Below are positions 27,737 to 34,910 of a stretch of 34,910 nucleotides of DNA, piece after piece. This DNA is from a virus: the IMG/VR virus record IMGVR_UViG_3300009509_000063, positions 1 through 34,910 of that record; one strand, written 5' to 3'. A model generated the notes under the pieces. It saw only the letters and a program-made list of their open reading frames with translations. It ran no database searches and was not told the DNA's origin. Position 1 is the first letter of the stretch; every line of letters starts with the position of its first letter. The position numbers were made by a program, and so were the translations under genes.

Positions 27737-30700
27737 TCAGATGACGAGGGTCACCCGGATGTAATTACAGGGGTACGGTACGTCTAGGGTGATATCCACT
27801 AAGACGGTGTCTGGTGCATCCTCATCTTGGATGATGTTGTTCAAGTCCGAGCCCAAGAGCACTCCCAGATTTTCTAGGAAGCCTAGAACACCCTGGATAA
27901 CATTACCCAAGGTATCCATGAAACCAGCAGTGATGTTAAATCTACCGATGAAGTTACGCAGACTTCTCCGCATGAGCTTCGAGGTATAGTCAACCACCTT
28001 GGTGATGGAGTCTGTTCTCGTTTCGATAGAGGTAACGTTGGTGGTTAGAGCATGTCTAGAGAAGAGTGGTGTATCCTGCCCCTCCTGAATAACTAACCAG
28101 TTACCACCGCCAGCGATGACATTCATCTGACGCTCAGAGAAGTAGTCGTTGGACCCCATCACCTGAGTGAATCCAGTCATCGGCAGATTTGTGAAGCTCT
28201 GCTGAGGTGGGTATTGACCAATCATTCCAGAGATGGCTGCACACATGTAGAAGCCATCAATAACTTGCTCGATTCCACCTACTGTAGAAACGCACTGGTC
28301 TGGAATAATCTGCCAGACACGACGGTCACCGTAACCTGCACCCATTTGGTTGTAAGTTTCAGCAACCGCTGTCTTATCGGGTGTACCATCTGTGTTTTCT
28401 AGAACTGCTCCTCTTATCTTAATAGAGAAGGTCTCGCTGATAAGAGTAGATGGCAGAGGTGGGTCGTTTAGAGCACTGGTTGCGTAGTAGTTGTCGTCAT
28501 TCTCTCCAGGAGCAAAATCAGACGAGCTTGTTCTAACCGTCACAACCGAGCCAGTAACACTCTTCACACTGTAGCTCTTGCCATCACTAGCGATGTCTAA
28601 GAAGACACCATCATCTACTGGAAGAGTACCGGTTGGGTCGATATCTTCTAGTAGAAGCAGAGCTCCCAGATTTGCTACCTTGGTATCGAACTGGGTACCA
28701 GTAACACCAGAACTATCTCCGTCTGTACCAGAAGCTACAAGGCTGTCTACAGCTCTAGAGGGCATCTCCGGGTTGATGAGAACAATGCGCTCACCTCTAT
28801 ACTCAGGCTCGCTCATGACACCAACGTGTGCCTGGAAGACCTGGAACACTTCCACATCATGAGTGAGAAGGGCGATGGCATAAACCTCATATGCTTCTAG
28901 GAACTCAGCAGCCCGTGTGAAGGCTTCAGTTGTTCCGTTGGGCTGGTCAGCACTCACTGCATCCACACCCAGGCCAGTAACCTGTACACCTGGGGCGTTG
29001 ATGAGTGCAAAGTACATACCCAGAGCTAGAGGGTTATCCGTAGAGATGGGGCTCAGCTGGTCAGTAAGCTGGGTAGTGTCATCTAATGTTAGAAGACCAG
29101 CATCAGCTGCCAAAGGAGACACATCCTGTCTGATGGCGTTGTAGGCCATATAGATGGGTCTATCTGCCACGATGACAGCACCCCGAGTATCCCTGATGAG
29201 GTTAGCCTTGATGTTAACCACACCCTCATTGTCCACAACCAATTCAGGAGCTGGACGGTTGGTGTCAGGTAGGTCTTTGGCGATGATGAAGAAGCTCTCA
29301 CCCAGAGATGCGTCAATTGGTATTTGAGAGTCAATCTTCAGCACATCCGTCTGACCACCTGGGGCCACCTCGGTAATTAACCCCAGAAGAACCCCATCTA
29401 TCCAAAGAGCATCACCAGCAAGGGCACCACCCAAGGAACCAACGTACAATCCCTCGGTGAGACCAAGGTCGGCTACAGCTGTTCCACCCACAATTCTGAT
29501 GGAAGCATCAGAGCCCACAACTGGTGCTGTGGAGAGGATGAGCTCGTTATTACCACCGAATGAAGCAGAGATAAGACCAGCAGGAGCACCAACAATAGCC
29601 TCAATCTGGTCGATGATATCTGTGTTTGTGGCTGGATTCTGTGGGGCAGCAAACGTGATTGTCTGAGGGAGACCACCATCACTAAGAATTAGTGTCTTTC
29701 CGTCAAGAGTTCCGCCTGCACCTGGAGTAAGTGTGTCTAAATCAACAGTACCAGTTACTTCAGCTGCAACAGCTGCTGCAGTAAAGTCCTCGTTAACTGC
29801 CTTGACCAAAGGTGTAACAGCATCTCCATTTCCATCATCGATGGCTGCGAGTACTGCCTCACCATATGTAGTAGTAGCGGTTAACCCCAGGGCTGTAAGA
29901 ACAGTGCTGGTTGGGTCTAGCTCAATGGAGGCTGCATCACCAAGTGTGGGGGTAGTTAACACTAGGTAGTTACTACCCATGACTGTTGCTACAAGGTCAT
30001 ACCCAATAGCGGAAGCCTGAATCTTGGTGTTAATCTCCGCTATGATTGCACCTACTGTAGCCAGTGGGCCTACTAGAGTTAGCGAAAGTGGAGTAGCTCC
30101 ATTCACGCCTACAACTAGAGTGCCACCACCCCAGGGAAGGAGAGTGGCAAGGTCTACTGTGCCTACTACCTGTGCAGGAGTTTCTGGTCCACCAACTGCA
30201 AACTCTGGGACTCCAGTAACTATCTCCAGACCGAGGTCTGCAATAGCTCCACCAGTGTCACCCACAATTTGTACAGAAGAGCCTGGACCTTGAGTGATGG
30301 AGGTTAATACCAGCTGATTGCTGATATCCATCGAGGCAATCAGACCAGTTGTCTGGTCGTTAATCCGGTCCAGGACATCTGATGCTGATGTAGGAGCTAC
30401 AGGGGTAGAGAAGGTAACTGTCTGTGGAGCAGCTGCGTCTGTGGAGATAACAAGTGTATCTCCATCCACTGTTCCACCACCACCATAGGTCAGTGTGGTG
30501 AGGTCTACAGTTCCTACAATTTGAGCCGCATAGTCATCTGCACTTCTGCGAAGGAAGGCTTCATCTCGCAGAGCCTCCTTCATAGCCGTCCCACCTAGAG
30601 CCATGAAGATTCTTATTGTTCCATTCTCAGGAACAATTTCATCTAGATTTCCCCGTGGGTCTGGGAAGCTGCTAGGTGTAATCTGCAAACCATACTGCTG

Positions 30701-31231
30701 GTAAGAACCAACACCGGTATAGGTGTAACCAGCATTCAGGTCGAAGGCGCTTAGTACAGCTGGGTCTGTAGAAGCATCGATATAAATAGTCTGGAACTCA
30801 CCGACACCAATACTTCTCATGCGCCAGCGGGTGTCCCCTACAGTTTCTGCAGTGGCTGCAGTAACCCCAGCAGCAGTGAATGCATCCCTAATCTGAGAGA
30901 CTACGGAGGATGGAGGTAGTCCTGCAAGCGTTGGGTCGCTGAATGGGATGGTCACAAGAGGACCATTATTTAACGACACAACTAGGGACTTACCCTCCAA
31001 ACCGGAGTACACACCACCAGGAGCATCTGGAGCTTCGAAGAGGGCCGGAAGAGTGATAAGTGCATCAGGGTTTAGGATGGTATTACCAGCACTATCGGTC
31101 TCGTAAACCTCAATGATTTCACGAGCTACACCCACGATGTTAGGAACAAGTGTAGGTGTAATAATCGTCGGGGAAACAGACCGAAAAACCTGGACTACCT
31201 GTACTCCAGGGCGCGGAATCTCAGTTGCCAT
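27737..31231 (-). CDS. Tail sheath protein with inserted repeat domains, 1164 aa
   Basis: A 1164-residue protein, nearly twice the size of the T4 sheath (about 660). The N-terminus PRPGVQVVQVFRSVSPTI resembles the sheath start, and residues 860-1164 hold the sheath C-terminus (VVDYTSKLMRRSLRNFIGRF, then LDVPYPCNYIRVTL). The sheath sits outside the tube and contracts to inject DNA. Between the ends are four related domains: about 77-168 (least similar), 238-335, 355-450 and 491-591. Each runs VGTVDL..GGTL..TLVIS..PQTVTF..I..IN..LVLT..GSSV.I..LGL. These resemble flagellar hook-IN type or Ig-like units. AAGGAG precedes ATG 31231. Confidence 0.87.
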   Translation of the reverse strand: MATEIPRPGVQVVQVFRSVSPTIITPTLVPNIVGVAREIIEVYETDSAGNTILNPDALITLPALFEAPDAPGGVYSGLEGKSLVVSLNNGPLVTIPFSDPTLAGLPPSSVVSQIRDAFTAAGVTAATAETVGDTRWRMRSIGVGEFQTIYIDASTDPAVLSAFDLNAGYTYTGVGSYQQYGLQITPSSFPDPRGNLDEIVPENGTIRIFMALGGTAMKEALRDEAFLRRSADDYAAQIVGTVDLTTLTYGGGGTVDGDTLVISTDAAAPQTVTFSTPVAPTSASDVLDRINDQTTGLIASMDISNQLVLTSITQGPGSSVQIVGDTGGAIADLGLEIVTGVPEFAVGGPETPAQVVGTVDLATLLPWGGGTLVVGVNGATPLSLTLVGPLATVGAIIAEINTKIQASAIGYDLVATVMGSNYLVLTTPTLGDAASIELDPTSTVLTALGLTATTTYGEAVLAAIDDGNGDAVTPLVKAVNEDFTAAAVAAEVTGTVDLDTLTPGAGGTLDGKTLILSDGGLPQTITFAAPQNPATNTDIIDQIEAIVGAPAGLISASFGGNNELILSTAPVVGSDASIRIVGGTAVADLGLTEGLYVGSLGGALAGDALWIDGVLLGLITEVAPGGQTDVLKIDSQIPIDASLGESFFIIAKDLPDTNRPAPELVVDNEGVVNIKANLIRDTRGAVIVADRPIYMAYNAIRQDVSPLAADAGLLTLDDTTQLTDQLSPISTDNPLALGMYFALINAPGVQVTGLGVDAVSADQPNGTTEAFTRAAEFLEAYEVYAIALLTHDVEVFQVFQAHVGVMSEPEYRGERIVLINPEMPSRAVDSLVASGTDGDSSGVTGTQFDTKVANLGALLLLEDIDPTGTLPVDDGVFLDIASDGKSYSVKSVTGSVVTVRTSSSDFAPGENDDNYYATSALNDPPLPSTLISETFSIKIRGAVLENTDGTPDKTAVAETYNQMGAGYGDRRVWQIIPDQCVSTVGGIEQVIDGFYMCAAISGMIGQYPPQQSFTNLPMTGFTQVMGSNDYFSERQMNVIAGGGNWLVIQEGQDTPLFSRHALTTNVTSIETRTDSITKVVDYTSKLMRRSLRNFIGRFNITAGFMDTLGNVIQGVLGFLENLGVLLGSDLNNIIQDEDAPDTVLVDITLDVPYPCNYIRVTLVI
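29459..31003 (-). repeat. Four domain-sized repeats within the sheath gene
   Basis: Residues 77-168 (31003-30728) and, more clearly, 238-335, 355-450 and 491-591 of the sheath. The clear copies share VGTVDL-xTL-GGGTL, then a QT(V/I)TF-type strand, IxxIN, LxLT and LGL. They differ in sequence, so they are old duplications. Likely surface-exposed decorations on the sheath. Confidence 0.7.
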
Positions 31232-31261
31232 CTTTGGCTCCTTCTTTCATTCTAGTATCCG

Positions 31262-32209
31262 CTAGGTTGACTCCGATTCTTCCACAGAGGGGGGTGCTAT
31301 GGGAATAGTTTGACCTCGTATGGAAGCAGGGCGTAACCCAGGTGTATGCGGTTTAGAGACTTTGATAATTACGTTTCTCGCCGGGTTAAGTGGGTGGGGA
31401 ACTAAATGAGGTTTATTCTGAGGTAAACCTGCGGGGTTAGGAGTACTACTTGCATCAGAAGCATATGGCGCAAAGGCTTCTGGTCGATAGGTGGTTATGT
31501 TAAAGGGCAGCTCATGCCCGTAGGCGCCAGCATTTGTATCTGCAACAGGCCCCATTTCTCCATAAGTTCTTAGTCCCCCAATTTGGAGTGAGGCTTCTAT
31601 ACTCTGTATTATCTGTTTCCCTAGAGGAGTTACTTGACCCGTGCGCGGGAAGTGGAATGGAGAGGTTACAGTAGTACAATAGGTCTCATCCTCACCTGCT
31701 CCAGAAACTAGAGAGCCAGCTGGAGATGGAGCTCCTATGGCTAACTGCTGACCAATTTGGAAGAAACCCTGCTTTAGTAAATGACCTCTCAGCAACCAGA
31801 GATGGTCAGAAATTATGAAGGCCAGTTGGTCACATTCTATATCTACCCGGGAGCAACAATTGATGCTCATTGTACCGGGGATAAGAACGGTCTTTTTCTT
31901 AGCACCCGTTCTAAAGTTGTACCCCATTAAGTCATCCAGACAAAATGAGTAGAACTGAATAGGCCCACGAGTTAGAGAGATGGCAGGACGCTGCCCCACT
32001 ACATCTAGGTTGATGGGGTTCTCATCCGTGATGACAATCTCTGTGTCTTCTAGAGCTGGCTCCCAGTGATAACTGCCTCTTGGAGCTGCAGCGAATAGCC
32101 CTTGCAGAAAACGAGCATAGAGTACCCTCACCTGTCGTAGAGGTGTGTTCTTGAAGCTGCTCCCGCCAAACTCAACTGCGGGACTTGTTGTCTCTACCCC
32201 TGAGGGCAC
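31262..32209 (-). CDS. Probable tail-terminator or neck protein, 315 aa
   Basis: A 315-residue protein just before the sheath. Core: YHWEPALEDTEIVITDENPI, GQRPAISLTRGPIQFYSF, VLIPGTMSINCCSRVDIECD, a helix (LAFIISDHLWLLRGHLLKQG), GSLVSGAGEDETYCTTVTSP and LGKQIIQSIEASL. I recall this block from large phages as a virion protein near the sheath gene. Terminator/neck (connecting head and tail) is an inference from position and likeness. The C-terminal 100 residues are Pro/Ala-rich and disordered. The start is GTG 32209 with AGGGAG at spacing 7, overlapping the upstream gene by 38 bases. Confidence 0.66.
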   Translation of the reverse strand: MPSGVETTSPAVEFGGSSFKNTPLRQVRVLYARFLQGLFAAAPRGSYHWEPALEDTEIVITDENPINLDVVGQRPAISLTRGPIQFYSFCLDDLMGYNFRTGAKKKTVLIPGTMSINCCSRVDIECDQLAFIISDHLWLLRGHLLKQGFFQIGQQLAIGAPSPAGSLVSGAGEDETYCTTVTSPFHFPRTGQVTPLGKQIIQSIEASLQIGGLRTYGEMGPVADTNAGAYGHELPFNITTYRPEAFAPYASDASSTPNPAGLPQNKPHLVPHPLNPARNVIIKVSKPHTPGLRPASIRGQTIPIAPPSVEESEST

Positions 32210-32510
32210 GCTGTATCTCCCTTTGCTCCTTCAGCTTCATCGTGATGTAAGCTGGAGCCAGTAGTGCACCTGCAAGGGGTACACCAATTCGTAGAACTTT
32301 ATGGGCAGGAATAGGTCTTCCCTTTACACTCTTATAAAGTTTGTTGGCTAGGTAAGCTGAAGTACCACCAGCTAACGTTCCAGCGGCACCTGCTAATAAT
32401 CCACCTCCCACAACCTTAGCTACTGCCTTTGCCCTGCTAGGCTTTTCTTCTTTCTCAGCGGCGGTCTTCTCTATAGCCTCCACGAGATGAGGGAAAACAT
32501 TAGGAAGCAT
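32172..32510 (-). CDS. Small two-helix membrane protein, 112 aa
   Basis: A 112-residue protein with a basic/charged segment (IEKTAAEKEEKPSRAKAVAK, 13-32), a Gly/Ala-rich hydrophobic helix (VVGGGLLAGAAGTLAGGTSA, 33-52) and a second hydrophobic region (LRIGVPLAGALLAPAYI, 73-89). The helices have glycine-zipper spacing. It overlaps the 301-residue gene by TAATG. Possible roles are a virion-bound membrane protein or an ejected protein; neither is shown. Confidence 0.6.
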   Translation of the reverse strand: MLPNVFPHLVEAIEKTAAEKEEKPSRAKAVAKVVGGGLLAGAAGTLAGGTSAYLANKLYKSVKGRPIPAHKVLRIGVPLAGALLAPAYITMKLKEQREIQRALRGRDNKSRS

Positions 32511-33415
32511 TAGGATACCTTCGCAGGGTAAGTCGTGGGATGTAGGTTGAATATGTTGGGAATCTCCTCTCTTTCAAATGTAGCTAGATTGTGAGGATTT
32601 GTATACGCTCTAGAAGGGGAGAGCCACAAGTCTCTTAAGGCCTGATTTAGGAGGAGTGGAACTGAATACTCTATATCCGTTGGGGGTATCTCATGGAGTT
32701 GACCCTCTTGATGAACAAGGGCCCTAAGGTGTTCAGTCCCAGCGACGTTGATTACTCTCCATCTCCTATTCTCTGGTTCAATTATCAAATCCTGCGGCTT
32801 GATAGCTGGGTAGTAACCAAAGCGAACGGTGGTGTTGCTCTGTTGCTGCTTGCCTATATTGGTATGCTGCTCAGATTTCCCAGATGGGTCCATCTGAATC
32901 CACATCTCAATAGGGTGCATATATCCACGAATAAACCCCGTATCATAACAGGTACGACAACCAGACCTGGTTCTCTTCTGTAAAGTGGAGTCGTAACAGG
33001 AGCAGCGTTGCCCAAAGGTTCTACGTGGAAGGACCCAACATCTGCGACCAGCATATTCTCTAAAGAGAATCTGCATATGACGTCTTATCTCTAGAGCTAT
33101 TAAGTCCGGTTCTGGTTCCTTTGAAATTGGACCATAATCTTTTGTGTCCCCAGAAGGTTTATGGGTAACGCGAATCTTGTAATAGTACTTGCGCCACTTA
33201 TGAGCTATCTGAAGAATGTTATCTATATAAAGATAACGGTCCTCAAATGGCTGAGACAACTCAGTATAGGGGCCATTGGGAGATTCAGAACGTAGTATCT
33301 GAAAAGTGTAATCCAACACATCCTGGGTGGTATTAGCTACTTCCCAAGAGAGCTCATGAAAGTCCACATCAAGGGAACGAACCTTCAAGTGCTGGAGTAC
33401 TAGGGGGACAGACAT
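32510..33415 (-). CDS. Neck/baseplate-type virion protein with FnIII-like N-terminus, 301 aa
   Basis: A 301-residue protein. Residues about 12-90 resemble a fibronectin type III domain (HELSWEVANTTQDVLDYTFQ and a YYYKIRVTHK end). The middle has CSC at 138-140 and CRTC at 153-156 followed by YDTGFIRGYMHPIEMWIQ, a four-cysteine zinc-like site also seen in large-phage virion proteins. Then come strands QDLIIEPENRRWRVINVAGTE and EIPPTDIEYSVPL. Neck or head-tail joining is likely from position before the sheath. It is joined to its neighbours by TAATG overlaps. Confidence 0.7.
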   Translation of the reverse strand: MSVPLVLQHLKVRSLDVDFHELSWEVANTTQDVLDYTFQILRSESPNGPYTELSQPFEDRYLYIDNILQIAHKWRKYYYKIRVTHKPSGDTKDYGPISKEPEPDLIALEIRRHMQILFREYAGRRCWVLPRRTFGQRCSCYDSTLQKRTRSGCRTCYDTGFIRGYMHPIEMWIQMDPSGKSEQHTNIGKQQQSNTTVRFGYYPAIKPQDLIIEPENRRWRVINVAGTEHLRALVHQEGQLHEIPPTDIEYSVPLLLNQALRDLWLSPSRAYTNPHNLATFEREEIPNIFNLHPTTYPAKVS

Positions 33416-34910
33416 TACGTCTCAATTCTCAAATTAGTGGGCGCTGGCTTCTTCTTAGTAGCCTTAGTTACCAATCCAGCCTTCCATGCTTTTCCAGCCT
33501 TAAGGGCTTTACTAAAGGGCTTTCCGTACTGGAGTCGTCTATGTACACCCATTCCGTAACGACCACCGGCATAGCCCAAGCCAGCTCCGGTCAAACCACC
33601 TAGTAGAGCTCCACCTGCTCCACCTCTTTCAGCACCAGCTGCTGCTCCTCCTGCAGCCCCCATACCCATAGTTGCTGCAACGACGGGGTTCTTCTTAGCG
33701 AACCCCAGTAGCGCTTTTCCCAATCCGGCCCTTTTCTGTAAAGCTGCTCCTAGCTTCTGCTTGGCTTTCTCCATTTTCTGGGATTCTTCACCCTTCTCTA
33801 ATCCAAGTCTCTTCTCAGCAGAGCGTTGTTTACTCTCAGGAACTACATCAGAGCGGGTAGCCAAAGCTGGGTACTTCTTAGTTACAGCCGCATAGACCTT
33901 CGCCTTCTCAGCTGGAGTACCAAATTGACGGACACGAACTAGGGCGTTACGAGCATGGGCTAAGTCATGAATGGGGTATTTGTCTTCACCACCTTTTTTG
34001 GGCACAGCGAAGAGCTTCTCTTTTATCTTCTCTCGCTGTCCAGCCTGTAACTCAGCAGCAGCTTTAGCCATATTTTTTCTAGCTAAGGCATAAGCTGTAG
34101 CCTCACCAAGAGGAACCTTCACTCCCCTTTCCTCCAAGAACTCATGGTAGTCCTCATCCTTAAGTCCTGGATGACTACTAATGAAATTCCTTATGGCCTT
34201 CTTATCCTCTGGTGTGGGAGCACGACCAGACATCTCATCTCCATCACCATTGGCCTTTTTTATCTTGCCTTTACACGGACCTAACCCAAGACCAGTGCCG
34301 GGCCCCTTACCTTCTGGACCTGTGGCATCGGGTTTACCCCTCATACGTCCTCTTGGTCCAAAAGGTGGTCCTTTGGCTGACCCCTCCTTCGCCTTGTCTT
34401 CCATCTTCTTGAGGCGAGTATAGTAGTCAGGTATCTCAGTAAGATGGTCTCGTGCTATTTCTTCAGCTAGAGCTGGAGTGTGTGTATGCTCCATCTCTAC
34501 CTTCTTACCCATAGCCATCTGCTTGGGACTAAAGTTAGAAGAGCCCTTATCTTCAGCTTTTCCACCAGCTAGAGTGTCGGCACCAATTTTGGAAAGCCTA
34601 GAGAGATTATTTCTCGCTAGGACCTCCTCTCTTTCTGCTTGTGCTGTTTTAAGTTGTCCGAGCTCAAGGTCAAGAAGACGCTTCTGTAAACGAAGCTTGT
34701 CCTCAGCCGTCTTGGAGAGCCCTGGTTGTAGAAAAGCTTGCTCTAAAAGAACAGCGCTCTTAAGAAGCGGTGTACCATCAAACTTCTCTACCCAGCTTAT
34801 AGGGCAACCAGAAAGGTTGACTTGACCAGTAGCAATCTTGAAGAGCTCTTCATTTGGAAGCCTCTTGAATAGCTCAGTTAACTCTCTACGGTCATCGAGC
34901 TTCTTCTGCT
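33415..34910 (-). CDS. DUF5661-like virion protein, 5' end cut by window edge
   Basis: The frame is open from stop 33415 to the window edge, giving 497 visible residues; the true start lies beyond. The ATG at 34518 is internal and has no good ribosome site. About 130 residues precede it, including SGCPISWVEKFDGTPLLKSA and coiled-coil sequence. Next come KQMAMGKKVEMEHTHTP and IARDHLTEIPDYYTRLKKME, which match the DUF5661 pattern (DHL-E-DYY-RL). Then a Pro/Gly stretch, YPIHDLAHARNALVRVRQFG (a DUF6582-like segment), and a glycine-zipper region (VAATMGMGAAGGAAAGAERG) near the C-terminus. A prohead or virion-internal role is possible; the N-terminal domain is missing here. Confidence 0.7.
   Translation of the reverse strand, partial: QKKLDDRRELTELFKRLPNEELFKIATGQVNLSGCPISWVEKFDGTPLLKSAVLLEQAFLQPGLSKTAEDKLRLQKRLLDLELGQLKTAQAEREEVLARNNLSRLSKIGADTLAGGKAEDKGSSNFSPKQMAMGKKVEMEHTHTPALAEEIARDHLTEIPDYYTRLKKMEDKAKEGSAKGPPFGPRGRMRGKPDATGPEGKGPGTGLGLGPCKGKIKKANGDGDEMSGRAPTPEDKKAIRNFISSHPGLKDEDYHEFLEERGVKVPLGEATAYALARKNMAKAAAELQAGQREKIKEKLFAVPKKGGEDKYPIHDLAHARNALVRVRQFGTPAEKAKVYAAVTKKYPALATRSDVVPESKQRSAEKRLGLEKGEESQKMEKAKQKLGAALQKRAGLGKALLGFAKKNPVVAATMGMGAAGGAAAGAERGGAGGALLGGLTGAGLGYAGGRYGMGVHRRLQYGKPFSKALKAGKAWKAGLVTKATKKKPAPTNLRIET

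Noticed and set aside
34510-34518. ATG at 34518 as the start of the DUF5661-like gene
   Set aside because: No good ribosome site, and protein-like sequence with no stop continues upstream to the window edge.
1-34910. tRNA genes, integrase, transposase or attachment sites
   Set aside because: No cloverleaf-like segments, recombinase motifs or terminal inverted repeats were seen by eye; gaps between genes are too short for most of these.

Overview
This window looks like part of the late, virion-building region of a large tailed bacteriophage with a contractile tail (a myovirus, probably jumbo-sized). The evidence is a very large tail sheath protein followed by a tube-like protein, two long beta-repeat tail fibres, neck-type proteins, a peptidoglycan-binding endolysin, phage nucleotide enzymes and a GroES-like co-chaperonin. 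Genes are tightly packed with 1-4 nt stop/start overlaps (ATGA, TAATG). There are no rRNA, tRNA, CRISPR or insertion-sequence signals. Strong AGGAGG-like ribosome binding sites point to a bacterial host, but nothing identifies which one. No stretch longer than about 130 bases lacks a gene.

Almost everything reads on the minus strand, so transcription runs from high to low coordinates. Region A (34910-31262): a protein cut by the window edge carrying a DUF5661-like segment and a glycine-zipper tail, a cysteine-containing neck protein, a small two-helix membrane protein and a probable tail-terminator/neck protein. Region B (31231-25798): a 1164-residue sheath carrying extra repeated domains, the probable tail tube and three small structural proteins. 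Region C (25776-17093): two tail fibres sharing an N-terminal motif, then three tandem paralogous adhesin-like proteins with an N-terminal Cys/His knuckle, and a beta-sandwich protein. Region D (17084-13648): small membrane/coiled-coil proteins that could be holin- and spanin-like, and a 769-residue disordered Pro/Ala-rich protein ending in a membrane helix.

Region E (13651-9258) is mixed in orientation. A three-gene plus-strand island (12125-13651) lies between the 769-residue gene and the endolysin gene, and one plus-strand gene (9258-9740) sits further on. A lysine-rich nucleoid-type protein between them may be a single-gene unit, with a promoter-like site in front and a good rho-independent terminator behind. 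Region F (9259-1) is again minus-strand: a MazG-like and a deoxynucleoside monophosphate kinase pair, many small proteins of which several have two CxxC knuckles, a 401-residue protein with a conserved C-terminal domain (possible tail-assembly factor), a GroES-like co-chaperonin, and a small ribbon-helix-helix protein easily missed by length cut-offs.

The most unusual features are the tandem zinc-knuckle adhesins behind a fibre that itself ends in a Cys/His cluster and coiled coil, the decorated sheath, the structured leader with a duplicated Shine-Dalgarno sequence at 22823-22922, and opposed genes that share a CATG start palindrome or a CTAG stop palindrome.
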